NCBI GenBank assembly: GCA_037445575.1
Contig: JBBIKH010000209.1
Coordinates: forward strand, 1-5,952
Length of the DNA stretch: 5,952 bases
Source: Oleimicrobium sp037445575
GTDB lineage: Bacteria; Zhuqueibacterota; Zhuqueibacteria; JANLFK01; Oleimicrobiaceae
Direction: 5' to 3'
The notes beneath the pieces were generated by a model. The model was given only the letters and a program-made list of their open reading frames with translations. It made no database searches and was not told the origin of the DNA. This document shows, one piece after another, positions 1 to 5,952 of this stretch. The translations under genes and the position numbers were made by a program. Position 1 is the first letter of the stretch. Every line of letters starts with the position of its first letter.

Positions 1-41
1 GTATACTGACTATTTCCTTCACTCCCTAGAAGGCTATGCAT
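1..41 (-). CDS. Possible 5' end of a gene continuing past the left edge
   Basis: An ATG (41-39) opens a frame that stays open for 13 codons to the window edge (MHSLLGSEGNSQY). It starts 14 nt after the flp stop codon. A GGGGAG stretch about 9 nt upstream (56-51) could serve as its Shine-Dalgarno. Tad pilus loci commonly have further pilus genes after the pilin, so a start here would make sense. However, 13 codons are too few to recognise a family. A second purine-rich run inside the frame (AGTGAAGGA, about 21-13) could instead be the ribosome site of a gene starting just outside the window. Treat this as a guess. Confidence 0.2.
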   Translation of the reverse strand, partial: MHSLLGSEGNSQY

Positions 42-55
42 TTTTGACTGCTCCC

Positions 56-238
56 CTATATTGCTGTGCCTGAATTGTTGAAAATGACGGTCATGTTCAC
101 GCCCAGCGCCGAAAGCAATGCCATGCAGGCAATGACTATGAAGAAGACGGTGATTGCGTACTCGAAGAGGGTCTGACCATCCTGCCGGTCGACCAGCTGC
201 CGCGCCCATCGACGTGCCTTCACGCCTCCTCCATCCAC
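56..238 (-). CDS. flp: Flp/Fap-type pilin precursor (Tad pilus major pilin-like)
   Basis: A 60-aa protein with the architecture of a Flp prepilin. It has a basic leader (residues 1-21, rich in R/K) ending in DG, followed by QTLFEY, so cleavage between G21 and Q22 puts Glu at mature position 5 and Tyr at 6. That Glu-Tyr pair is the hallmark of Flp pilins processed by a TadV-like prepilin peptidase. Residues 28-46 form one hydrophobic helix, and the tail GVNMTVIFNN resembles the usual Flp C-terminus. The mature pilin would be 39 aa, normal for the family. Flp subunits assemble through the TadA/B/C machinery into adhesive fibres; no other tad gene lies in the window. The start is uncertain. The GTG at 238 is used here, but a GTG at 223 (55-aa product) follows GGAGGAGG by one base (about 4 nt from its GGAGG core) and is a real alternative. 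A TadE-like minor pilin is less likely because the protein is so short. Confidence 0.8.
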   Translation of the reverse strand: MDGGGVKARRWARQLVDRQDGQTLFEYAITVFFIVIACMALLSALGVNMTVIFNNSGTAI

Positions 239-510
239 ACCAACACCACCTCACCTCTCGCGCCCTTGCGCCACCACCCAACACCCAGCGACATGACGGC
301 CCGTGCAGCGTTGCCGTGGTCACTCATGAGCGGGGAATCATTCTTGAGGGTATTGCGGTATCGCTTGTGCCCGAAGGCTTTACCACCTTAGCGGCACATG
401 CGTGCAGTCCACATTCCGTGACAATGCTCTGCGCTTGCCTCCGCAGTCTCGTTCTTGCCACACTGATGCGACCCGAACGTGTTCTCGTCGCATCTTCCGG
501 CCGGTAGTCT

Positions 511-526
511 TACAACATGCGTGCCA
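511..526 (-). promoter_or_regulatory. Sigma-54-like -24/-12 motif upstream of flp
   Basis: The minus strand reads TGGCACGCATGTTGTA. Against the sigma-54 consensus TGGCACG-N4-TTGCW it matches the whole -24 block, the N4 spacing and TTG, and misses only the C of the -12 GC. It points toward flp. Transcription would begin near 500, giving a leader of about 260 nt, which is long. Sigma-54 with PilR-type activators drives pilin genes in several bacteria, so the link is plausible. One match in several hundred bases, with an imperfect -12 element, remains weak evidence, and no activator site was identified. Confidence 0.25.
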
Positions 527-635
527 TAGCTGGGAAGGGAACTGTTCAGGCCCACAAATGCCAAAATATTAGACAGTTATTATCCACCATTTGCTGCCTT
601 GGCAGGGCCTTTTTTTGCCTCTGGCTGCGGGAAGG

Positions 636-653
636 TGTGGCGTCAGGGCCACA
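636..653. repeat. Small perfect hairpin (6-bp stem, 6-nt loop)
   Basis: TGTGGC (636-641) pairs perfectly with GCCACA (648-653) around a 6-nt loop. It covers the stop codon (645-643) of the minus-strand open frame described at 643-888. No T-tract follows on either strand, so it is not a canonical intrinsic terminator. It could be a weak transcript 3' structure or chance. Confidence 0.3.
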
Positions 654-888
654 GTCCAAAGACGGCCTGGGCTAATGCATTGAAATTGTGATTGTTGATT
701 CTGTGTCCTTTGCTCCCCACCACCGCTTTACCCTGTCCGAGATGTGCCACACTCAGCAGCCAAGATGGATCGGCAAAGATGTGCGACTCCGGTGCGAAAC
801 GGGGCGCACCCGCAGGCGATGATGCTGGGAGCAAAGGGGGTTCGAAGCAGGAAAGCAGGAACTTGCACGAAGGTGGTTTCAGCCGGTC
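643..888 (-). pseudogene. Open frame after the phosphatase; possible gene remnant
   Basis: Directly after the phosphatase TGA, the same reading frame stays open for 81 codons to a TGA at 645-643. The second half looks protein-like: SVAHLGQGKAVVGSKGHRI, then an Asn-rich NNHNFN and a hydrophobic end (ALAQAVFGLW). A beta-strand rich in G and V, with GxGKxVVxG followed by N residues and a closing helix, recalls the C-termini of GldG or DUF4350-type proteins (GKGRVVVxGD...N...), but the usual Asp is absent and the similarity is faint. The only internal start near the front is a TTG at 834, without a good ribosome site. Third codon positions are less GC-rich than in the neighbouring genes. It may be a decayed 3' fragment, a small unrecognised protein, or noncoding sequence open by chance. 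Confidence 0.25.
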
Positions 889-1545
889 TCAGTGCGGGTG
901 GTGCGAGATGATGGCCTGCACATGTGCCAGCACGTCGGCGAAGGTGACAAACGGAGCGTGCGCCAATCCCTGGGCCTGACAGTAGCGCAGGAGATCCCCC
1001 TTCGCGAACACTACGTCGGCCTCGAGCACCCCGCACCGGTCGGAAAGGCCATCGCCCACGTAGATCACCAGCTCCCCGTCGCGGCGGAGGGTGCGCACGT
1101 GGTACCCTTTGCAGTTCGCGCAGACCCTGCAGCCGAGTTCGTAGTAGGGAAACTCCGGGATGATTGTTCCGTTGGGGCCAAAAACCAGACGATTGCTGCG
1201 AAAGGGCAGGTTCCCCAATCCATGCCGCCTCAGGATGCGCGCGATGTAGTAATCGAGGCCATCGCTCAGTACCATGAGCGGGATTTGGTGCGTCTCACAA
1301 AAGTGGGCAAAGGGCAAAAAGTACGGATCGAGCTCTTGCTCATCGGCGTACGCGTCAAGGCACTCTCGGCTGACCGATGCCAGGCGGCACTCGCGCTCGA
1401 GGCACTCCCGTGAACTGATCCTGCCCTCTTTCCACGCTTGCACCGCTTTGCGCCAATCTGGGTGGGCAAAGCGCGCGAACAACCCATCGCCCACATCGTT
1501 GGCGGCCACGGTGCCATCAAAGTCGGTGAAAACGCGCAGTTTCAT
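889..1545 (-). CDS. MtnX-like HAD-IB family phosphatase
   Basis: A 218-aa cytoplasmic phosphatase of the haloacid dehalogenase superfamily, subclass IB (phosphoserine-phosphatase-like). Motif I is FTDFDGT, with nucleophile D8 and general acid D10. Motif II is S94 in VLSDG. Motif III is K146 in CANCKG. Motif IV is GDGLSDR, with D165 and D169 for Mg2+. The closest family I recognise is MtnX (2-hydroxy-3-keto-5-methylthiopentenyl-1-phosphate phosphatase, methionine salvage) and related PHOSPHO-like enzymes. No other salvage gene is visible, so the substrate is open. Residues 139, 142 and 145 form a C-x2-C-x2-C cluster beside K146. The frame is open upstream to 1689, into the ppdK 3' end, but the ATG at 1545 places DxD at residues 8-10 as is normal for the family. 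There is no Shine-Dalgarno before it, and an intrinsic terminator ends 6 nt upstream, so expression would depend on read-through or an unusual leader. Confidence 0.88.
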   Translation of the reverse strand: MKLRVFTDFDGTVAANDVGDGLFARFAHPDWRKAVQAWKEGRISSRECLERECRLASVSRECLDAYADEQELDPYFLPFAHFCETHQIPLMVLSDGLDYYIARILRRHGLGNLPFRSNRLVFGPNGTIIPEFPYYELGCRVCANCKGYHVRTLRRDGELVIYVGDGLSDRCGVLEADVVFAKGDLLRYCQAQGLAHAPFVTFADVLAHVQAIISHHPH

Positions 1546-1551
1546 CGCTAC

Positions 1552-1584
1552 AAAAAGAGGCGCCCGCCTGAGCAGGCGCCTCTT
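1552..1584 (-). terminator. Intrinsic terminator after ppdK
   Basis: On the minus strand AAGAGGCGCC (1584-1575) pairs perfectly with GGCGCCTCTT (1564-1555) around a 10-nt loop, and the stem runs into five T (1556-1552). The stem centre can refold into a second nested pairing (CGCCT/AGGCG). It begins 20 nt after the ppdK stop codon and has the classic GC stem plus T-tract form. It also lies immediately before the phosphatase start, so it may be a partial terminator or attenuator for that gene. Confidence 0.8.
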
Positions 1585-1604
1585 ACTCCCATGGTCATCA
1601 AGCC

Positions 1605-4334
1605 TTACTTTCCACGCTTGGTGCCACCGAAGCGGATGGCAGCGCGCGCAGCGGCAAGACGGGCGATGGGGACCCGGAACGGCGAGCACGACACATAGTC
1701 GAGCCCCACCCGATGGCAGAACTCAATGGAGGCGGGATCGCCACCGTGTTCACCGCAGATGCCCACCTTCAGGTTAGGACGCACGGAGCGCCCTTTCTGC
1801 ACACCCATCTCCACCAGCTGCCCGACGCCCGTCTGGTCGAGGGTCTGGAACGGGTCCTCCGGCAGGATTCCCTCTTCCAGGTACTCGGGCAGAAAACCGC
1901 CGATGTCGTCGCGCGAAAAGCCGAACGTAGTCTGCGTCAGGTCGTTGGTGCCGAAGGAGAAGAACTCGGCGCTCCGAGCGATCTCGTCCGCGGTCAAGCA
2001 GGCGCGCGGGATCTCGATCATCGTCCCCACGAGGTAGGAGAACTTGACCTGATACTTGGCCATGACCTCCTCGGCCACGCGCCGGATGATCTTTTCCTGG
2101 TGCTGGAATTCCTTTGCAGTGCCAACCAGCGGCACCATGACTTCGGGGTAAACGGCAATCCCCTGCTTGGTCAATTCGGCGGCCGCCTCAAAGATAGCCC
2201 GCGCCTGCATTTCGGTGATCTCGGGATAGGCAATCCCTAAGCGACACCCGCGGTGGCCGAGCATCGGGTTCAACTCGTGCAGAGAAGCGATGCGCGCCTC
2301 AATCTTCTTGGGCGGCACGTTCAGCTGCTCCGCCAGCTCCTTGATCTGCTTCTTGGTCAGATTGATGAACTCGTGCAGTGGCGGATCCAGCAAGCGGATC
2401 GTCACAGGCAGCCCCTGCATCGCCTTGAGAATGCCGAGAAAGTCCTTTTTCTGGTACGGCAGCAGTTTGGCCAGTGCCTTGCGGCGCTCCTTCTCGGTTT
2501 CGGCGAGGATCATCTGCCGCATCGCCAAGATGCGCTTGGGGTCGAAGAACATGTGCTCGGTGCGGCAAAGCCCGATCCCCTCGGCGCCAAAGTTCCGCGC
2601 CTGCGTCGCATCATATGGGCGATCGGCGTTGGTGCGCACGCCCAGGGTGCGAATTTCGTCCGCCCACTTCATGAGCTCCAAATACGCCTGATTGCGCTCC
2701 AGGTCGGGCACCACTAGGGGCAGCTGTCCTGCGTAAATGCGCCCAGTAGTGCCGTTCAACGTAAGCCAGTCCCTTTCCTTGAAGACTCTTCCGTTCACGG
2801 ACATTTTCTTCCTAACAGGGTCAATCTCCAAGGCGCTAGCCCCGACGATGCAGCACTTGCCCCAACCGCGGGCGACAAGCGCCGCATGGCTGGTCATCCC
2901 ACCCTTGGAAGTCAGGATCGCCTGAGCGGCGTGCATGCCGTGTACGTCCTCGGGTGAGGTCTCGGTGCGCACCAAAATCACCTTATGCTTGGCCTTCCCC
3001 AGACGCTCGGCGTCGTCAGCGGTGAAGACAATCTGCCCGGTGGCGCCGCCAGGGCCGGCAGGGAGGCCGGTCGCCACGACCTCTGCGCGGCGCTCCTTCA
3101 GAGGGTCCACCATGGGGTGCAGGAGCTCGTCGAGCTGCGAGGGCTTGACGCGCATGATAGCCTCTTTCTTGTCGATCAATCCCTCCTTGCACATCTCCAC
3201 CGCCATGCGCACCGCTGCCTGACCGTTGCGCTTGCCCACCCGCGTCTGCAGCATCCACAACCGCCCTTCTTGGATGGTAAACTCGATGTCTTGCATGTCG
3301 CGGTAGTGCTTCTCGAGGGTGTTGCGGATGGTCACCAGCTGCTGGTACAGCTCCGGCATCATCTCCTCAAGGCTCGGCAAGTCTTTGTTGTCGGCCGTCT
3401 TGTTGGCCTTGTTGAGCGGGTAGGGGGTACGGATACCCGCAACCACATCCTCGCCTTGGGCATTGACCAACCACTCGCCGTAGAACACGTTCTCGCCCGT
3501 GGCAGGATTGCGCGTGAAAGCCACTCCTGTTGCGGAGCGCTCGCCCATGTTGCCGAACACCATGCTCTGCACGTTCACCGCCGTGCCCCAGTCATCCGGA
3601 ATTCCCTCAATGCGGCGGTAGGAGACTGCCCGCTTGCCAGTCCACGACTGGAAAACCGCGCCGATGCCGCCCCAGAGCTGCTCCATGGGGTCGTCCGGGA
3701 AAGGTCTGCCCAGTACCTGCTGCACCTTTTTCTTGAAAATGGCCACCAGCTGCTTGAGGTCTTCGGCGGTCAATTCTGTGTCCAGCTTTACCCCTCGCTT
3801 CTTCTTGAGCTTGTCCATCTCGTGCTCAAGCTGCTGGCGGATGCCCTTGCCCTCCTCCGGCTCGATACCGGCAGCCTTCTCCATCACCACGTCGGCGTAC
3901 ATCATGATCAGGCGGCGATAGGCATCGTAGGCGAACCGCTCGTTCTGGGTCTTGGCGATGAGGCCGTTGATCGTGGAAGAAGTCAGACCGATGTTGAGCA
4001 CCGTCTCCATCATGCCGGGCATCGAGCTCCGCGCGCCCGAGCGCACGGAGACCAGGAGCGGATTCTCGGGGTCGCCGAACTTGCTTCCCATCAGCTTCTC
4101 CATGCGCCGCAGGGCTGTCTCCACCTGCTCCTTCAGACCGGCGGGGTACTTTTTGCCGTTGGCGTAGTAGTAGGTGCAGACTTCCGTGGTGATGGTGAAC
4201 CCCGGAGGCACAGGGAGATTCAGGCGGCACATCTCCGCCAGGTTAGCCCCTTTGCCACCGAGGAGCTCCTTCATGTTCGCATCGCCATCTGCTTGACCCT
4301 GCGCGAAAAAATAGACGTACTTCTTCTCTGCCAT
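1605..4334 (-). CDS. ppdK: Pyruvate, phosphate dikinase
   Basis: A complete 909-aa enzyme that reversibly converts ATP, phosphate and pyruvate into AMP, pyrophosphate and PEP. It works in the cytosol, linking glycolysis and gluconeogenesis. The N-terminal ATP-grasp part shows GGKGANLAEM (26-35), SVRSGARSSMPGMMETVLN (96-114), E351 in DIEFT and LQTR (362-365). The swivelling domain has GGMTSHAALVARG with phospho-His H483. The C-terminal PEP/pyruvate barrel has R591 in GLCRTEH, R647 in IRLLDPP, E774 in MIEIPRA, N797 in FGTNDLTQ and C860 in GICGEHGGDP. These correspond, with a steady offset of 28-30, to H455, R561, R617, E745, N768 and C831 of the Clostridium symbiosum enzyme as I recall it. The protein is slightly longer than that 874-aa enzyme, partly through a segment near residues 308-325. 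The ATG at 4334 was chosen over the TTG at 4352 because the TTG overlaps the Shine-Dalgarno. No regulatory (PDRP) gene is in the window. Confidence 0.98.
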   Translation of the reverse strand: MAEKKYVYFFAQGQADGDANMKELLGGKGANLAEMCRLNLPVPPGFTITTEVCTYYYANGKKYPAGLKEQVETALRRMEKLMGSKFGDPENPLLVSVRSGARSSMPGMMETVLNIGLTSSTINGLIAKTQNERFAYDAYRRLIMMYADVVMEKAAGIEPEEGKGIRQQLEHEMDKLKKKRGVKLDTELTAEDLKQLVAIFKKKVQQVLGRPFPDDPMEQLWGGIGAVFQSWTGKRAVSYRRIEGIPDDWGTAVNVQSMVFGNMGERSATGVAFTRNPATGENVFYGEWLVNAQGEDVVAGIRTPYPLNKANKTADNKDLPSLEEMMPELYQQLVTIRNTLEKHYRDMQDIEFTIQEGRLWMLQTRVGKRNGQAAVRMAVEMCKEGLIDKKEAIMRVKPSQLDELLHPMVDPLKERRAEVVATGLPAGPGGATGQIVFTADDAERLGKAKHKVILVRTETSPEDVHGMHAAQAILTSKGGMTSHAALVARGWGKCCIVGASALEIDPVRKKMSVNGRVFKERDWLTLNGTTGRIYAGQLPLVVPDLERNQAYLELMKWADEIRTLGVRTNADRPYDATQARNFGAEGIGLCRTEHMFFDPKRILAMRQMILAETEKERRKALAKLLPYQKKDFLGILKAMQGLPVTIRLLDPPLHEFINLTKKQIKELAEQLNVPPKKIEARIASLHELNPMLGHRGCRLGIAYPEITEMQARAIFEAAAELTKQGIAVYPEVMVPLVGTAKEFQHQEKIIRRVAEEVMAKYQVKFSYLVGTMIEIPRACLTADEIARSAEFFSFGTNDLTQTTFGFSRDDIGGFLPEYLEEGILPEDPFQTLDQTGVGQLVEMGVQKGRSVRPNLKVGICGEHGGDPASIEFCHRVGLDYVSCSPFRVPIARLAAARAAIRFGGTKRGK

Positions 4335-4342
4335 CGAAACGT

Positions 4343-4350
4343 TCCTCCTC
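4343..4350 (-). promoter_or_regulatory. Strong Shine-Dalgarno of ppdK
   Basis: GAGGAGGA lies 8 nt before the ATG at 4334 and fixes that start. It shows that this organism uses canonical Shine-Dalgarno sequences, which makes the lack of one before the phosphatase gene more noticeable. The rest of the 122-nt spacer (4335-4456) holds no -35/-10 pair I would defend and no terminator after the protease gene, so co-transcription with the protease gene is possible. Confidence 0.85.
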
Positions 4351-4456
4351 AACTAATGCTGTTCTGCTCTGCGTCCTTCGGTTGTCGATCTGTTGGCAGA
4401 CATACACTACCGGGGTTGCCGTTCTCCCGGGTTCAGAGCGCGGCAGTGAAGTCTGC

Positions 4457-5952
4457 TCACCCTCCAACGGTCACTTTCTTACCGAGAATCGCGCCGTACT
4501 GGGCTGGGTTGCGCAGCACCTCCATTGCCTTTTGCACCACCTCGTCGTCATCGAGCACCGCGCTGATGCCTGCAGAGGTGCCCCAGAGCTTGGTGATGAT
4601 TTCGCGCTCGAGGGACTGACGGATGTGGCCTAGGCTCTCGTCGAATTCGCGCTTCTTCTCTTCCGCCAAAGCCTTTCTGACCTCCTCCAGCTGCGCAGCC
4701 ACCTGCGGGAGGTAGCCGTGCTTTTTGGCGGCCCGCTCGAATGCGTTCAGCTCTGCTTCGCCGTCCGTCTGGTACTCAAATTTCTTCTCGGCAAGAAACT
4801 GGCGGAACTCGTTCAGCACCTTCTGGTCGGCGACAAAATCTCGGGGCACCTCCGGGTGGCGCTGCACGTAGTTGACGGCAAAGTTAAAGAACATTGACTG
4901 ACTGAGCAAGGCGAACTCGAGCCTGTTCAGAGTGTCCTGGCTAACATGAATGTCGGGGACGATCCCCCCGCCGCCGCGCACCAGCCGTCCGGAGCTGGTG
5001 CGGTACTCCTTCTTCGGGTCAGCTGCTTCCTCAAGTCGCTTGATCCCTTCGGCGTAGAGGACGCTCGTCCTCCCCTTATCGAACACCTCCGGGTTCTGAA
5101 TGAGGCGCCCGCTGGGGACAAAGTACTCTGAGGTGGTAATGCGCAGCGTGGAGCGTGGCCCCACCCCGACGACCCGCTGCACCAACCCCTTGCCGAAGGT
5201 GGTATTGCCGATAACCACCCCACGATCCAGGTCCTGAATCGCCCCTGCCACGATCTCCGAGGCGGAGGCGCTGTAGGAGTCCACCAGCACTGCCAGGGGC
5301 AAATCAACCCACACCGGGTCCTTGGCGGCGCGATACTCGCGGTCATCGGTCTTGGTGCGCCCCTTGGTCGATACGATCAGCTCCCCTTTGGGCACAAAGA
5401 CATTGGCCACTTCGACGGCTGCTTCCAGGAGTCCACCCGGATTAGAACGGAGGTCCAGAATCAGCTTCTTTGCGCCCTGCTGCTTGAGCTTGGCCACTGC
5501 CCGTTCGACCTCCGCACCGGCATTGCGGCCGAAGCGCGTCAGGCGGATGAATCCCACATCGTCGCCGATCATGGTGACGCAGTTGATGTCCTCGACGGTA
5601 ATGACGTCCCGGATGAGGCGAAAGGTCAGCACTTCGGCCACCCCCTCCCGCCGGATCTTGACCACCACTTCAGTGCCCGGCTCGCCGCGCAAGAGCCCCG
5701 CCGTCTCCGAGATCGTCAGGTCCTTGGTGCTCTTGCCGTCCACCTCGATGATCTGATCACCCTCGCGAATGCCGGCGCGAAATGCGGGCTTGCCGTCGAA
5801 GGGTTGTTCCACCACCGTCGCCCAGCCGTTCCGAATGCCGATGCGCATGCCCACGCCACCATACTTGCCCGAGGTCAAGATTTCGATCTCATCGTCCTCC
5901 TCCGCCTTGAGGTAGACGGTGTAGGGGTCCAAGCGCTCGAGCATCCCGTCTA
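4457..5952 (-). CDS. S41 family C-terminal processing protease (partial, N-terminus missing)
   Basis: A periplasmic or envelope serine protease of the CtpA/Prc type, which trims proteins from their C-termini. The gene runs off the right edge: the frame stays open past the first ATG (5944), upstream codons give DG before MLERLDPYTVYL, and in family members this LDPxTxYL segment sits well inside the protein. The signal peptide and N-terminal helical part are therefore missing. Numbering from that Met, a PDZ domain spans about 25-112 (GGVGMRIG, AGIREGDQIIEVDG). The catalytic core follows with LILDLRSNPGG (161-171), SASASEIVAGAIQD with nucleophile S227, and TTFGKGLVQ with general base K252 and Q256. 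The S-to-K spacing of 25 equals that of Prc (S430/K455). From about 335 to 495 there is a long C-terminal extension, charged and helical, with a likely coiled-coil stretch near 395-450. The stop is followed by 122 nt before ppdK. Confidence 0.95.
   Translation of the reverse strand, partial: DGMLERLDPYTVYLKAEEDDEIEILTSGKYGGVGMRIGIRNGWATVVEQPFDGKPAFRAGIREGDQIIEVDGKSTKDLTISETAGLLRGEPGTEVVVKIRREGVAEVLTFRLIRDVITVEDINCVTMIGDDVGFIRLTRFGRNAGAEVERAVAKLKQQGAKKLILDLRSNPGGLLEAAVEVANVFVPKGELIVSTKGRTKTDDREYRAAKDPVWVDLPLAVLVDSYSASASEIVAGAIQDLDRGVVIGNTTFGKGLVQRVVGVGPRSTLRITTSEYFVPSGRLIQNPEVFDKGRTSVLYAEGIKRLEEAADPKKEYRTSSGRLVRGGGGIVPDIHVSQDTLNRLEFALLSQSMFFNFAVNYVQRHPEVPRDFVADQKVLNEFRQFLAEKKFEYQTDGEAELNAFERAAKKHGYLPQVAAQLEEVRKALAEEKKREFDESLGHIRQSLEREIITKLWGTSAGISAVLDDDEVVQKAMEVLRNPAQYGAILGKKVTVGG

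Larger units (their letters stand above)
239..888. other. 650-nt stretch without a confident gene
   Basis: This interval separates the HAD phosphatase stop from the flp start. It holds an open frame in phase with the phosphatase (888-643), a 6-bp hairpin (636-653), an A/T-rich island around 555-592, a run of seven T on the plus strand (610-616) and a sigma-54-like motif (526-511); each is discussed separately where useful. I see no tRNA, no repeat array, no insertion-sequence ends and no convincing protein on the plus strand. The part nearest flp (239-500) has only short open frames with protein sequences that look non-coding. Most likely it is the promoter and leader region of the flp locus. 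Confidence 0.6.

Noticed and set aside
380..493. A 37-codon minus-strand ORF just after the sigma-54-like motif
   Set aside because: It has no spaced Shine-Dalgarno (GGAAG directly abuts the ATG), no recognisable features, and a length expected by chance.
154..507. A 117-codon plus-strand open frame overlapping flp
   Set aside because: The translation is low-complexity and Pro/His/Arg-rich at its front, it overlaps the well-supported pilin gene antisense, and it has no ribosome site that stands out.
396..524. The 10-nt repeat ACATGCGTGC at 396-405 and 515-524
   Set aside because: Two short copies in intergenic DNA, one inside the sigma-54-like motif. Too short to call an operator pair.
594..618. 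Plus-strand CTGCC-TT-GGCAG followed by T7, resembling a terminator; also a GG-N10-GC (605-618) sigma-54-like spacing
   Set aside because: The stem can only form about 4 bp with a closed loop and no plus-strand gene precedes it. The sigma-54 reading lacks the TGGCAC block and faces no plus-strand gene.
1428..1620. The 13-nt repeat CTTTCCACGCTTG at 1428-1440 and 1608-1620
   Set aside because: Only two copies, one inside the phosphatase gene and one at the ppdK 3' end. A single 13-nt match within 6 kb is not surprising by chance.
1546..1689. Extended N-terminus of the phosphatase frame up to 1689
   Set aside because: It would overlap the ppdK 3' end and translate the terminator hairpin. The extension is basic and Cys/His-rich with no domain, while the ATG at 1545 gives the normal family N-terminus.
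4335..4456. CCGGG/CCCGG inverted pair in the spacer between the protease gene and ppdK
   Set aside because: Only 5 bp of stem with an 11-nt loop and no T-tract, so it does not support a terminator.
2985..4619. A 544-codon plus-strand open frame antisense to ppdK
   Set aside because: It is a shadow of the GC-rich codon use of ppdK, which has full catalytic motifs on the other strand. Its translation is Leu/His/Arg-rich with no recognisable domain.

Overview
The window reads as an ordinary bacterial chromosomal segment with GC-rich coding sequence. Every supported gene lies on the minus strand, so transcription runs from high to low coordinates. The genes suggest a Gram-negative-like bacterium: a carboxy-terminal processing (S41) protease, a glycolysis-type pyruvate phosphate dikinase, a PSPase-like HAD phosphatase and a Flp-type pilin. 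The combination fits several phyla, for example the FCB group or deltaproteobacteria-like lineages. Nothing here fixes the taxon, so the placement is inference only.

In transcription order: (1) 5952-4457, the PDZ, catalytic and C-terminal parts of an S41 protease whose N-terminus lies beyond the right edge. (2) A 122-nt spacer, then a complete pyruvate phosphate dikinase (4334-1605, 909 aa) with a strong Shine-Dalgarno sequence and all recognised catalytic residues. (3) A 59-nt spacer holding a perfect 10-bp hairpin followed by five Ts, a good intrinsic terminator. (4) A 218-aa MtnX-like HAD-IB phosphatase (1545-889), whose ATG sits only 6 nt beyond that T-tract and has no visible Shine-Dalgarno. 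(5) About 650 nt without a confident gene. This stretch holds an open frame in phase with the phosphatase that may be a gene remnant, a small hairpin, an A/T-rich island and one sigma-54-like motif. (6) A small Flp/Tad-type prepilin gene (238-56). (7) Possibly the first codons of another gene running off the left edge.

The genes do not form an obvious single pathway. Pyruvate phosphate dikinase interconverts pyruvate and PEP in central carbon metabolism, the S41 protease acts on envelope proteins, and the pilin suggests a Tad-type pilus locus continuing to the left. The most notable points are the terminator placed directly against the phosphatase start and the unexplained open frame after it. 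I found no CRISPR array, insertion sequence, tRNA, rRNA or clearly new defence or mobile system.
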